Assembly (NCBI RefSeq): GCF_009017415.1
Contig: NC_092410.1
Location: forward strand, 3,720,001-3,784,000
Length of the DNA stretch: 64,000 nucleotides
DNA from: Aspergillus flavus
Lineage: Eukaryota > Ascomycota > Eurotiomycetes > Eurotiales > Aspergillaceae
Direction: 5' to 3'
Shown here: piece by piece, positions 22,051 to 34,051 of the stretch
Layout: the number at the start of each line of letters is the position of its first letter
How positions within the stretch are numbered: position 1 is the first letter of the stretch
Program-made: the position numbers and the translations under genes
The notes under the pieces: model-generated
Database searches by the model: none
What the model was told of the DNA's origin: nothing
Seen by the model: the letters and a program-made list of their open reading frames with translations, nothing else

Positions 22051-22743
22051 TCAGTTCCACCAGGCATAGTGCTGATGCAAATTGGAATATAGCGTCTTCT
22101 GCGCCCGCGACACGTCCGATTTACTAATGACACAGTAGACAACCGGTTCATCAGCAGCTACAAACAGTCAGACTCACATAAATCAAACCAACCCAGCCAG
22201 CACCCCAAAAGGAAATACATACCAAGGGAAATCATATGCACAGGAATGCAACAAGCACTCAAGATCGAAAACGTCGAAGCCAAAACCTCACTACAGTAAA
22301 GTTTCGACGCGATCTTCACCGACAGCATAACCATATCCCCCGACAACACGGGACGGCTATATGCCAGCATCTCATCCTGAGCGCGCCGCACAGCCTCCTC
22401 ACTAACAGCGTTCGAGTCAATCGCGATCGTCACGCAATTGTCGCTGGTCAGCAGAAGCTCGACGGGGATGTTCGAGTCATCGATGATGGAGAGAATGCGG
22501 GCGTAGAAGCCGTAGTGGGTTAAATTTCTGTTTGAGTTCACGCAGAGAAGACTTATGTTCTCTTTTGCGGAGACGGAAATTTGGCGGTGGTCTTTGCATT
22601 TTGTTATGTCCTGGTTTACTGAGTCAGGTACTAAGGTACTACTAGTAGTGAGGAGTGGTTGGTCTTACCTCGGGCTTACCCGGCTGAATGAATTTTTCGG
22701 GACTGTGAAGAACATCCGTGTTTAACTTTGCTCCGAACTCCAT
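22051..22743 (-). CDS. Stand-alone tandem ACT-domain protein related to the aspartokinase C-terminus
   Basis: Minus-strand exons 22743-22669, 22610-22223 and 22157-22051 join in frame to 189 residues. The sequence aligns by eye with the regulatory C-terminus of fungal aspartate kinase. NSNRNLTHYGFYARILSIIDD corresponds to the first ACT domain (family NSNKRTLSHGFLARIFSIL), followed by IPVELLLTSDNCVTIAIDS. The second ACT runs from MVMLSVKIAS through VHMISLAADEPVVYCVISKSDVSRAQ. The amino-acid kinase catalytic domain is absent, and nothing resembling it lies in the upstream kilobase. The short N-terminus MEFGAKLNTDVLHSPEKF recalls the end of the kinase domain, so the gene may be a truncated duplicate. 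It could be a free ligand-binding regulator, or a fragment that still splices cleanly. Confidence 0.7.
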
Positions 22744-23806
22744 GGTGGGGAACTTTTGGGGAGAAGGAAGATCGCTGTGGGGGTTCGCTAAATCGCAAAA
22801 ACATGAAGAGTGGGAGTGGGAATCACTTCAATTGGGAAAGCATCCAGAAAGAGTCTGGTTCGGTGGGAGAATGAGTGAAAGATTAAAATTAAAGAGTGGA
22901 CGTTGCGATGAGAAGAGAGTTGGAGGTAGATCGTGAGTCAGGGGCGGATCTAATCAATCGTTTAAAAAGCGGGTCTCTGGACTCCGGCTGCCGAAAAATG
23001 CCGCACTATGTCTTGTTGAATGGCATGCAGCTTGATGCAAATTGGTGTTCTTTTAATAGGCACTAAGAGTAAAGAGGACAACTGTCGCTAAGATGAATAA
23101 TCAGATAAATGCAGGTCAGACTCACTGGAATGCCGGATTGACTTTGGAAGTGTCCTGTTGCAAACTTGAAATACCATGGTCCCCCGGGGTAAATTACATG
23201 CCTCTTACTTGTATGTGCCTGGATTAACCCTTCAGATAAAAAAGGGTGTTATTTTCTGGCTTTACGCTGTTACCCATGCATCTTACCTGCATTGTTGCTG
23301 GCATTGCGTTTGAGCCACAAGGTATGGAATGGCTGGAACTAGGGGCTGGTTCATGTAAAAACTCCTTACTAGCATACATAAATCATCTACAAGGATACAC
23401 CTCGAAAATTCCTACAATGTTCATTATGGCATACTCTCTGCCACAGCAGAATTTCTTAGTCTGTGCGCGGAGCAGCAAAAAACTCCGGGGTCCACTATGG
23501 ACGGCAGTACTCCGGAGTAATTCGGCAAATGTATATTTCCATGCTATCACAGAATATATGTACAAACCGCTGCTGTCTATTACACTGAATAACTGTGAAA
23601 AAAAAAAAAAAAAAAAAAAAAAGAGCAAAGTGGCAATTCCTAATCCTGGTAGATCATGCGCAGCTTTGATTCAGAGAGCGATGTGAGTGGTTGCCCTGAA
23701 TGCCCAGCATCTAATGCAGGAGGACAGCCTCCGGTCCCGTATAAGACAACCGGGCCCGCACGCCAAAGACGCTTAATGTTTCCGGACCCATTTCTCACCC
23801 ACAACC
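22744..23806. other. Divergent intergenic region with poly(A) tract
   Basis: About 1.06 kb between divergent genes. An open stretch at 23246-23686 runs through a poly(A) tract and has no plausible domain, so I do not call it a gene. A run of about 23 A lies at 23599-23622. Confidence 0.5.
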
Positions 23807-25394
23807 ATGGTTTCTCTGAGAGGTCTCCTGAAAATTTCCCTGCGCCATCCCCGACCCACTGCTTCGGCATTGAGAGCGTCCGCTGTAGCCCCCGCATCTG
23901 GCTCTCCGTTCATTAACAATTCGCAGGGGGCTTCGGCGGCTGTGGCGGAGTTATCGGATGCTCTTGGCACTGTTTTTGACCAGATTGACCTTGATGGTGG
24001 GGCATCGTTTTCTTAGAATATTATAACCGTTACTTATTGTGACCAGGTGATTTGAATAGCCAGATTAATGGATTGCTGGAGCGACTCGATCAAGAGGCTT
24101 CCCAGTATGGGAACTCTCAGTTGAAGGATGAGCAGTATTCTGACTGGGAATGGTATGAAACATATAGTTTCTTGACTTCTGAATGTCCCCATTAATGTGT
24201 ATGTCACAGCTCCCCGGAAAAAGCCGAATTGATCTCCATGGCGTGGCACTGTGCCCGAGAAGCTTATGAAGCATCGTCGGGTCTACCTAATAACCCTGCT
24301 CGAAATGAGAAATGGAAACTCGAACCAGGCGATTGTATTGTTCCATCCACTGATGGGACAATCAAAGCTGTCTCTTTCAGTCGCGTATCATCAGTTGAGA
24401 AAGGAACTGACAACAAGGACCTCCCTGTTCTGGTAGTTGCTATTCGAGGGAGTGCTAGTGCAGTCGACCACATGGTAAATGCTAACTATGAGCCGCGGAA
24501 TGCAGACAACTTTATTGTGAGCCTTGCCCAGTAGCATGTGCATGTCTATAGTTGCTATTTTGCTAATAAACAAATGGCACAGGATATATCTCGGCTTGCG
24601 CCTGAGAACAGCACCACTCTTGAGGCGCATTCGGGGTTTCTGAATAGCGCAAAAGCTCTAGACAAAACCGTGTCACAGAGGATAAACATGTATATTCGTG
24701 AGAATGCAAGCAACTACAGCCACGTCTTATTTACTGGTCACTCAGCAGGTGGTGCTGTTGCCTCACTTTTGTTTCTTCGATATCTAGCACAGGAAAGCCT
24801 CTGTAAGAGACTCATTACCTTCATTAGTCTGAATAACTTTTTGGCTGACATAAGATAATAGATGCAGGGACCCGATTCTCGTGTATAACATTTGGGGCAC
24901 CTCCAGTGGTAACGGTGCCTCTCTTGGAAAGTCCAATGACTGAAATTTCCAGCGGAGTGTGCCTAAATATTATTAACGAATTCGACCCTGTCACTAGGGC
25001 AGACGGGTCATACAAGCATTGCTTGGTGGATCTGATCCACTCAATGTACAACCAGCAACCGTCCCTGCCTAGATCTGAGCCGTCGAGTACCACGGTTGAT
25101 TCGTTGCTTACCGATGACAGCGAAAATTTCTCAAAAGGAAAAGACTGGCCTGTTCTACCTTCAATTTACTCACATGTTGGCCCTCGGATCGTTCTTCTAC
25201 TACGAGTTAAGACCAGTCTCAAGGAGAGCTCTCTTCGGTTACGCGCTATTGAAGTACCCCGGGCCGACTTTGACAGACTGTTATTCTGTCGGGTTGCAGT
25301 GCATCGACGAGTATGCTATGGGGAGAGGGTGGAATTGATTGCCAAGGGAGAGCTTAATGGGAGAAATACTTGGGAGGATACTATGTCCGAATGA
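23807..25394 (+). CDS. Class 3 lipase-domain protein (alpha/beta hydrolase)
   Basis: Five exons fit: 23807-23996, 24047-24152, 24210-24516, 24583-24802 and 24868-25394, giving 449 residues. The lipase class 3 core shows VVAIRGSASAVDHMVN (oxyanion strand), the nucleophile elbow HVLFTGHSAGGAVASLL with the catalytic Ser in GHSAG, and FSCITFGAPPV. The probable acid is Asp in NEFDPVTRADG and the probable His lies in IYSHVGPRIVLL. The N-terminus has a basic, Ser-rich stretch but no clear signal peptide, so an intracellular role is likelier than secretion. The C-terminal VPRADFDRLLFCRVAVHRR segment suits intracellular fungal lipase-like proteins. Substrate is unknown. Confidence 0.82.
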
Positions 25395-25462
25395 TGTGGT
25401 CAGATTGTGATAGACATAATTAGCTAACTGTACTACTACCAATATTATGATGGCTACAGTAA

Positions 25463-27045
25463 TCAGCGTATCGGAAGGGCTACTCCCTTCCGTCTCGCGA
25501 TCTCGACCGCCCTATAATAACGCACATCCTCTTCCACCTTCTTCACAATGTTATCAGCATCGCAATCAACATCATCTATAATATCCATGTCATAATTTGC
25601 CACAAAAGCTTCCATCGCAGACGAAACAGCCTCACAATCCCAACAAAGACAGACATGATATTGCTGCCCGAACGCTATCTGAAACAGCTCTTGCGTCTTA
25701 TCGAACCGAATATCCAAGAACGACTTCCCCAACTTGTCATCGTGATTGACCATCCGTCCAGCACGTTCAACCAAACTCGTCCGGTACTGCTCTGGATTGC
25801 ACAGATGAGTATGCCAAACCAGATCAACGTCCAGCGTCGGCACCAGAGTCGTCTTCGGATAATCACGAAACAATTGCAGGAATTTCTCGTAGCGGTCAAT
25901 GGCGCGACGAAGCGTCCCGTCAACTGCTGGGCTGCGGATCCAAAGATGGTCGTGCATCTTCTCTACAAATTTGAGCTGTCGTTCGACATTTGCCTTCAAG
26001 GCCTTATTCCTGAGAGCCGAGGCTCTCGTGGCTTGAACCATCTCCACGAAAGCATAATTAGCTGGAGTATCTATATATTTCAATAGTGAGAATGAGCTCG
26101 TCTTTGAGCCAGACCCGTACTGAGAAAGGACGTGTTTAGCGTGACTTTCGCGTTTGCCGAGTTCAACGAGCGTCTCGAAAAGGTCGGGTTTAAATTCTGC
26201 CTTTTTCTCTAGCCAGTTCTTGTGGGCCTCGGGGAGAGTGTAAGACCAGTCTCGAGAGTTTATTGCTTCATGCTGTTTGAACTTAGTTAGAAAGTGCTCG
26301 GTATTTCAATAGTCAGAGAGTGCGAAGCATACGATTTGTTGCCATGGAAGGGGAGCTTTGCGCATCCGTTCCAACCTATGTTTGACACAGTAGAAGTCAA
26401 AGTCATCGGGGTTCAGCAAGAAGGCATGCCACACCATAAGCACATCTGTGTAGTATTTTAGTAAGGTTCCTCCGATGGATTCAAGAACATATAGGAGAGA
26501 AAGATAGACTTACCGACAGGAGGTAATAAACCCAGCCGTGATGGCTCGTTCTCATTCTGTGAATTAGCACCGGAGAGAGACACCATATTAACCGTCCGGA
26601 TCCATCTGGTGAATCGGCCGACTGCAAGCTCCAGGAAATAGTGCCATTTGTCCTTTCTCCTCGTTTCAAACTGGGTGTCCTTTACTGTGACTGTATAAGA
26701 CTCATATTTACGGAGTTGTGAAGAATACCGCTTGCGGTAGACTGTTCTTATATTAGGTTTGATGCCGAAGGTATTATCCAGGTCCGTGGATTGCTGGACC
26801 CTGTCTCGTAGAGCATGGAACACTTCCAGCAGCTCGAGGTGGATGGCACATTCGCTGATGGTGGGGATATCAGTACTGGTTGAGTGTGACGAAGATTGGA
26901 ATAGTTGTGGATCTGGTATTAGAGGCTCTTCTGACTTGTCTCGAGCTCTTTCATAATGATATGCGGTATTAGAGAATTTGGCACTGATAATTTCAGCGCC
27001 GCTTGCGCGATGAAGAGACGCGAGGTTTAAGGAGACGAGAGCCAT
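25463..27045 (-). CDS. GRDP-like protein (DUF1399, glycine-rich domain-containing protein family)
   Basis: Minus-strand exons 27045-26514, 26445-26333 and 26272-25463 give 484 residues. The family hallmark is a repeated D-V-(D/L)-(L/M)-V-W-H block: VDVLMVWHAFLLNPDDFDFYC in the first half and LDVDLVWHTHLCNPEQYRTS in the second. Later CLCWDCEAV supplies Cys residues. Plant and fungal GRDPs are named for a Gly-rich tail, but this protein ends ARRKGVALPIR with no Gly tail. Biochemical function of the family is poorly known. The start is the first ATG of the open frame (MALVSLNLASLHRASG). It is convergent with the lipase, with only about 70 bp between the ends. Confidence 0.8.
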
Positions 27046-27382
27046 ATCTGTGATGATCAAGGATGGGTTGCTAGTAGATTGAGGAGACGATAGTGCACAT
27101 AAAATAAAGAACTAGGCGCCATAAACTCTAGATGTACCATCTTCTCCATAAATATCGCCAAGCTGTCTCAGCCTCCGTGAGTAAGGCGTTGCTTAGCGTT
27201 CAACCCTCCCGAATACGAGGCGAGTGCGGAGATCCGGCAAGGCTGCACGACACCCTCGCGTGATTTAATAACCACTCCTTGGCAATTTGCATTAGCAGTC
27301 CTTAGCCTCAATCTAGGTTTCTTAAAGCTCCGAGTACATCACTTCAATCTTCAAGATTACTATTACATCATGAACTATCACA
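27046..27382. other. Divergent promoter region
   Basis: About 340 bp between divergently transcribed genes. No recognisable element. Confidence 0.4.
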
Positions 27383-28094
27383 ATGGGTTCAAGTCACGTA
27401 CAGCGACGGCTTGAGGAATCAGGCACGGCTAGAATACTGGTTTGCTACATTTACGCCGTATTTGCTCCTTTGTTTGCATTTGCCATCGTTCAAACCTTGA
27501 CACTACCATCTCCAAAAGAAGTTAAATTCTTGCTGCATAGAATCGACCATGGCCTCTCCCTTCTTCACGGTCTCGAGTTAGTTAGGGCCGTAGTATGTAC
27601 CATTGAATTGATTTTAGTACGCGGAGAAATTAGCGCTGACGGTATTCCTCCGCTACCAGGCCTGGGTTCTGCTAGCTCTAGCAATCCTTATATTCTTCCT
27701 TCTCGGGGCACGAGAATGGTATATTGCACTCATGGGGACGCTGAAGCTAACTTTGACTGCTCTTATTGTAGCCGGGGTAGGGATGCAGTCAAAGGTCCTC
27801 CCAAATACCTTTGCTGGTTGCAATAGCTTAGCGGCAAGTTGGCATGAGGCCTTGCCGATGGACATGAGGGACCCCCCTACAGGCAGCGAAGCCTCACTGC
27901 ATTCTGCCTGCAAAAGAATGGTTGAGCATTGGGCATTCGCGATTGCCGTGGTGTAAGACTATGCGTATTTCTCAATTCCAATGGTAGCAGCTAACCGCAC
28001 GCAGGATTTTTTACGTTCCCTATTCCTCGCTCATGATCTTTCATGGCGTTCGAGGAATTTTGCATCCCCGTCCACGTCGTCATTGGTATTCTAA
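27383..28094 (+). CDS. Probable multi-pass membrane protein, uncharacterised (gene model uncertain)
   Basis: The first exon begins MGSSHVQRRLEESGTARILVC and holds one hydrophobic span (FAPLFAFAIVQTL). The frame must change near 27578-27620, because strong membrane segments (WVLLALAILIFFLLGAREWYI and TALIVAGVGM) lie in another frame. Two frame-correct introns are possible, ending at 27619 and starting at 27578 (GTTAGG, 42 bp) or 27595 (GTATGT, 25 bp, very short). After WAFAIAV a third exon from 28005 gives a 30-codon tail ending at 28094; otherwise the frame stops at 27956. I do not recognise the family. A frameshifted relic is an alternative reading. Confidence 0.4.
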
Positions 28095-28221
28095 GACTAG
28101 TAAATCTTTCAGAGTTCAAGCGGCAATTTATTTCGCTCTCAGGTACATAGCAAAGGTCTTTCGGCGACTGAAACCGCGGTCTGGAAAGCCACCAACGCAC
28201 GTCGTGACGCGGCAGGGTAAC

Positions 28222-28931
28222 ATGATTAATCGGCGCTCAAATATCTTTATTGACCTTCGTCGTCATAAGAGATCTACTAGCTTGCCTACACATGTCCTGC
28301 CTTCTAACGTTCTTCTGAAGATTGCTACATATGTTCATTATGTGGATATCGTCAATCTGCACACTGCCTATGATAAGCTATTCCTCGCTTATATCGGGAA
28401 TGAAGACGAAGAGTCGAAGCTTGAGCAGCTTCGAATGTATACCTGTTTATCAGAGGCTAAAGAAGAGTGCAAACTCTGCAGAGCGCAAATATGCGAGGTA
28501 TGATCGTATCCAGCAACGGCGCACATATAATGGGTCACTAACTAAGATACTAGTCATGCCGGAGATCCGTTCCCGTCCCGCATACAACAATACTCATGCA
28601 TCTGGAATCCTGCAAGCCAAACTGCTCTAGTTGCTTTCTCAAAACCTACAAGTCGACAATATCTCGGCCATGCGGGTTGGAAAAAGCGGGACCTAGCTTT
28701 CAGCATAGAAACGTCTGTCGGAACTGTGCGGCGATGACCTACTCGGAAAAACTCCGGATGGTGGAACTACAGGCTCAAGCGGAGATGCATAAATTCTCTA
28801 AGGATGGTTTATTTTGTGCAGATTGCAAGAGTAAGTTGCCACCGTCGGGTCCGCGATGGTGGATTTGTTCTTGTGGACGGGAGTGCAGTCATCATGCTCA
28901 TCCCCCGTGGGGCTTGGGGAGCAATAGCTAG
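28222..28931 (+). CDS. F-box-like, Cys-rich fungal hypothetical protein
   Basis: Exons 28222-28497 and 28554-28931 join in phase to 217 residues. The N-terminal third contains an F-box-like helix pair, LPSNVLLKIATYVHYVDIVNLHTAYDKL. It is followed by Cys-pair motifs (CKLCRAQICESC, CKPNCSSC, VCRNC, CADC and CSCGREC) that could bind zinc. F-box proteins usually recruit substrates to SCF ubiquitin ligases; here the motif is degenerate and the role is only suggested. The start is the ATG before NRRSNIFIDLRRHKR; upstream in-frame ATGs (28033) would add 63 residues of poor composition. Confidence 0.6.
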
Positions 28932-29613
28932 GCGCACATGGTGTTGGATTGTAATTTGATGGATGCTGGGCTCAACATCATTGGATGATTCTAGGTCTAT
29001 AATGGTAATGATTTGCATGTTTTATGGTAGAAGGATTATGCCGATAGCACAGCGACATAATACCAGATGAACCCAATCTACTAGGGCTATTTTCCATTTC
29101 CGAAGGGGAAGCACGTGCCAGCTCCAGAGAATCTCCTCTCACAACTTCTGTAGGCAACAACAACGCCTTACTACTGTCAACCCAAACCAATGACATGAAT
29201 GACTCACTCTCGCAGCCTCACTTCCAGTTTGACTTTCATTTTGAAGAATCCTCGACGCAAGGCAGAAACATCGGCCGACTGATGCAATGCAATGCAGGTA
29301 CACGAGAACTATCGAAATACCGTTTCCTTGGCGCAACCGCGCCCCGGCCTCGCTAGTTGCCCGTGGCCGCAGCTCGTATCCTACGAAATGTGCTAACCGC
29401 AAATGGGCCAAATCACGCGAAGGCAGAATGCTGATCTATTGGTGCTGTTCCGCATGGCTGTTCTACCGTTGAGCCTCACCACGATGAACTCGTGACTCGT
29501 CTATCTGGGGGACTTGAACTCCCTCTGATCTATACTGTATCGCAATATATATTTATTTATCAAGAGCTGAATACTAAGTTTCTATTGTTGGACTAACCAC
29601 CAGATGAATCATT
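28932..29613. other. Intergenic region
   Basis: About 680 bp with no supportable gene. It is presumably the 3' flank of the F-box-like gene and the promoter of the next gene. Confidence 0.5.
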
Positions 29614-32600
29614 ATGGCTCGACTAAAGGCTTTCGATAGCTTGCATCGGTCATCGCAACCAAATATCACACAGGCACCCGATACATCATGGGAGCCGATT
29701 GGACCAGGGAAAGCCCACCTCCTTCAAGAGCTTGAAGCGCTCTACTGGAATGGTGTCGAAAGTGAACTGGAGAATATCATCCGTACGCTGAAAGTTTGGC
29801 AACAGCCAGAGTACGCGGGTATCAGTATTCGCGATGAGAATGATAATAACATTCATGGCTTTGACACATTCCTTGATCAGGTGTGTCAAGAGGCGAGAGC
29901 GTTCGCTATTCGCTATGGTTAGTTCTGCCCATCAGAACCTTGCAGAGGTCTATGGTATGTGTTATATAGATGGTGATTAATGCTATACAGGGGAGACAAA
30001 GCTACAAGACATGGCCAACCAGAAACCAGCACAGGCGATATTGTCGCGTAATCTTTCTTACAAGGAGGCGCTGAAGAGGGTCATTCTTGATACTCGAGCG
30101 GAGTATTTTAGTAAGAAGATTAAAGAGGAGGTTCGAGAGCAACTGAACAGTAAGTTTTCGTTTTCATGTTTTGTCTCGATTTTGCTGCTAATACAGTATT
30201 CTTGGTGAAGCTATTCCAAGACTGTCTGGTGTCGAATTGCGAGCGTGGATGCTGCTCCAGAATGCTGGTAAGTACGGAGTACTGGTAGTTAACCATAACT
30301 GAGGTAACTAACTCATGCTAGGTTTTCTTGACATTGATAAGCTTATCGAGCATCGGCCGCCACTGGATAAGTTAAGTTTTTGGAAACGACCAGCAATTCC
30401 ACAGCGTATGTCACTATGTTAGTCTAAACATGTATAATTGGCATATACTCATGAAAATAGTCAAGCTCTCTAACTTCGATGATCAATGGATCCCTCAGTT
30501 CGCCCCAATGGAATGTGCTGAATGCAGAGCCATCATCCGTGGAAGCATGTTCATCAAACAGGAACAATCCGACGCACCACAAAAAGCCTCTCACACCATA
30601 TGCGAGGACTGTTATCGGTCTTACTATTATGGCGACGAGTCAATATTCAAGAGATACAAACATTGTGTACTAGCTGATTCTATTCACTCTAGCATGAGCA
30701 GGAAGATGTGCGAATGCAAGGATGTGCCTCACTATGATTCACAGGGATGTCCACGGTGCCTGTTCCCCCTGAATGATGAAGATAGACATGTTTCCTACAT
30801 ATCGAGTCATCGGTGCACGATACTGAAGCTCTCTGAGTTGGTTACATATGCAAAGTACCAGGGGCTTCTACGTACCGCCAAAGCGAAACGGAAGAGGGAC
30901 CGGCGATTGTCTGATGCCTCGTGGATCTCAAGATTAGTTGGCCGATCTCGGGGCAGGCCGAACACCAAACGTACAGCAGCACAGCGTGGACAACCTTATA
31001 ATCTAACGCCGCAAACATATGGAACAAAAAAGCAACCAGCCCTTCGTGCCGTGACGGAAAATACTCGTCAGGGAGATCACCGAGATCCTGTGACGAGTAC
31101 CACGAGTGCAGCGACGGAGTCGAAGGCAGATGAAGATATCCCGCTTTTCTTTCGTCAGTTCACTGAGAAGTACCCTTTTGGAAACGTGCATATGGCTTTG
31201 CGTGTAGGTCCATTGGTTATCGAGAACGGTGTTTCCCAGTAAGTATATGTCTCACCCAAAAGGGGGTTCTCGCAAATGGAGAGACATGATCTGATCAGTT
31301 ACGACTAGCACAAAAGCAGGTGCTCTCATCACCCTAAGGGAATCTCCCGTCTTTCACGAACGCTTTACACGTGGGACACACCAACGCAGCCTAGCAGTTG
31401 GAGGAGACTCGGAGAGGCTTTTATGGCAACAACAACGTCAGATAGGCCAGCCAAAGAGATACAAAGCTTTAATGAAACAGATTGTCGGGGCTCCCTTTAC
31501 TGGAGTCCTCTCACAGAAACCGGAGAGCGACCAAGAGAAAGAGATAATAGAGCTCCTCGTGGCAGCCAGCAAGCAGCCGTTCGATAATCCTGGCTTGCCC
31601 ATAATGGAACAACAAAAGATCCTCGACGCCGCATTAGGCTCTATTATGGCAAAGCTAAGGAATCTGCTCAGCTCAAGAGTGATGGTATACCTCACCAGCA
31701 TTGCCCGGCGTCTTCTTGACCCCGAAAACATACTCACATGGAGTGCGACAAGCAACAATTGCCAGAATTTCTGCAATTCTTTGATCGACACAGATCTATT
31801 TGAGCCACTAACTAATGGCCCACATATGCAATCTATCGAGACACCCTCTCCGCTCTATCTGATGAGCTTTGTCTGCCCACCAGAGGGCTACCTGAACAAC
31901 AAGATCGTTAGTAAATTCGATGTCCCAATTGGATTAACCGAGGAGTACCTTCTTCGTTTCCACTACGGCCGCCATGACGAGGCAGACTTGATTGACACCC
32001 TCCAGGAATACTGGTACGACTGGGGAGCTTTTGATTCTACATTATACAACTACCAGGACCTCTTCCCATGGGATTGCACTGAAGCATACAGGAGATATCC
32101 GACTAAGTGTGGAGATTGCAACCTATCGAAACATGTCTGGGCATTTCCCTTTGATTCATGGTCTATTATCGGGCTTCACCTCTACCGCGATAAACACATG
32201 TATCAGCCTAAACAAAATGCAGATGCCAAAACTACCAACCCCTGGTTACGAGACCGTCTCACCATTCTCACAGCGTCGTCTATCCTCGCCCATGCTGCAA
32301 CAGCAATGGCTAAATCCCCGACGTTCTGCAAAGCGACAGCCTGGCTCCACTCTAAAGAAAAGGGACTACGCCGCATCGACTCTTCTCTCGCCCGGGTCAA
32401 ATTAGGAGGTATCCACCGCGCCCAACCATTCAGTCACTACTTCGAGGCAGGGACCTACAGTCACTATTTCCTAGCAGAATGGGCGTTGAAAAAGCGTGAG
32501 TATAAGATAATTGACTATGAGACTCTCCGAGATGGCCGTGCAAAGCGACAGGATATCCGTATAGGCAAGGGAAGATTCACAGACACCGGCAGCAAGCCAT

Positions 32601-32986
32601 TGGACTTCAATCAATCATTCGATTGGTTCCGAGGACTTGATCATAGTGCTCCCGATTATGACTACTGTGATAACCAGGGACAGATAGAAACTGACGCCCA
32701 ATTTGAGGCCCAGGCTAATGCTAGCATTGCAGCTGCTCTTATCGCTGATTCACAGCTGGGCTGTATACAGAATGCTGAACATGTGGAGGCGCAGGCGGCT
32801 GCTGCTGCTGTGAATTGTGGATCGGGATGTGGGACTTCGACGGCGCCATCGCATGTTTGTGGATCTTCTTCCTCTTCTGGAGGAGGAGGTGGTGGATCTA
32901 GTAGTTGTGGTGGTGGAAGTAGCAGCTGTGGTGGAGGCAGTAGCTGTGGAGGGGGAGGAGGAGGTGGTGGTGGCGGCTGTGATTGA
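29614..32986 (+). CDS. Large uncharacterised fungal protein with Cys motifs and Gly/Ser/Cys tail
   Basis: Six exons fit in phase: 29614-29917, 29991-30149, 30211-30267, 30322-30405, 30461-31238 and 31309-32986, giving 1019 residues. No named domain is recognised with confidence. Residues around 215-330 carry Cys pairs (MECAECRAI, TICEDCYRS, KMCECKD and GCPRC) that may form a zinc-binding module. The central and C-terminal parts look globular and alpha/beta. Near the end an Ala-rich region is followed by an extreme low-complexity tail of SSSCGGG units ending GGGGGGGGGGCD. This tail type occurs in fungal GRDP proteins, and a GRDP relative lacking its tail sits 2.5 kb upstream. The function is unknown. 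Confidence 0.72.
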
Positions 32987-33437
32987 TATTTGTATTGGGA
33001 ATGCTGCCTTTATATAAACTGTAAAGACCCTCTATAGAACCATTGAGCTTTAGTCAAGTGATATCTAGTTTATGGAAGACGAAGCTTCGATTTATGGAAC
33101 TTAGCGCTCCATTACAACTAAGTGATCATTTCCAGAAACATATTAACATATCTAGATGGTAACCACTGTCATTCCAGCCCCAGATATTGGCAGCCAGCTC
33201 TCAGGCAAACCGAGCCTCTATACCATGGACAGTCTAGTCAAGTAAATGTGGTAAACTATTGTGAAACTACTGTGACCTGCTTACTTGGAAATGGTGGTCC
33301 CTGTGGGGCTAAGGTTAAGTCATTGATCGTACATATATACCCCGACTAGAATCGCTGATTCAACACTACATTGAGCATTTAGAGCTGGAAGAAACTAGAC
33401 ACATCTATATACCAGTCACTACGATTCAGCAAACAAT
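32987..33437. other. Intergenic region
   Basis: About 450 bp, AT-rich, without recognised elements. Confidence 0.5.
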
Positions 33438-34012
33438 ATGGCATCATCAATTGCCAACAAAGTCTTCATCGTCATGGGCAGTGCATCCGGAATGGGCCTC
33501 GCCACAGCAACCACTCTCCTGGCCAAGGGTGCATTCCCAGGACTATGCGATATAAACCAAGACGGTCTATCCAAATTCATCCAATCACTCAACGAACCCC
33601 AAAGAAACAAAGTAATCACACAAGTCGTGGACATCACAAACCGCGCAGCCGTCGCCTCATTCCTACACTCAACGAAAAAGAAATTCGGCCGAATCGACGG
33701 AATAGCTAGATTCGCAGGCACAGCGAGCCATAGACTCGGCCACCAAGAGATCTACGAGATAGACGAGACGGAATACAACTTCGTCATGGACATTAACGTG
33801 AGAGGGATTTTCAATATTCTCGGCGAAGCACTCAAACCGTGATTGTTACAGGAACCGGGGAGTATCGTCCATGCTGCGAGTATGTATTTTGAGAGGGGGT
33901 TTGCGAAGGGTTCGGTTTATAGTGCTAGTAAACATGCTTCTATTGGGTTGGTGAAGAGTGCTGCCGTTGAGGTGGGGAAGAGGGGATAAGGGTTAATGCT
34001 GTGTTGCTGTGG

Positions 34013-34051
<39 letters not shown>

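Noticed and set aside
23246..23686. 146-codon open frame between the ACT protein and the lipase
   Set aside because: It reads through a poly(A) run (poly-Lys), lacks a domain or balanced composition, and lies in a divergent promoter region.
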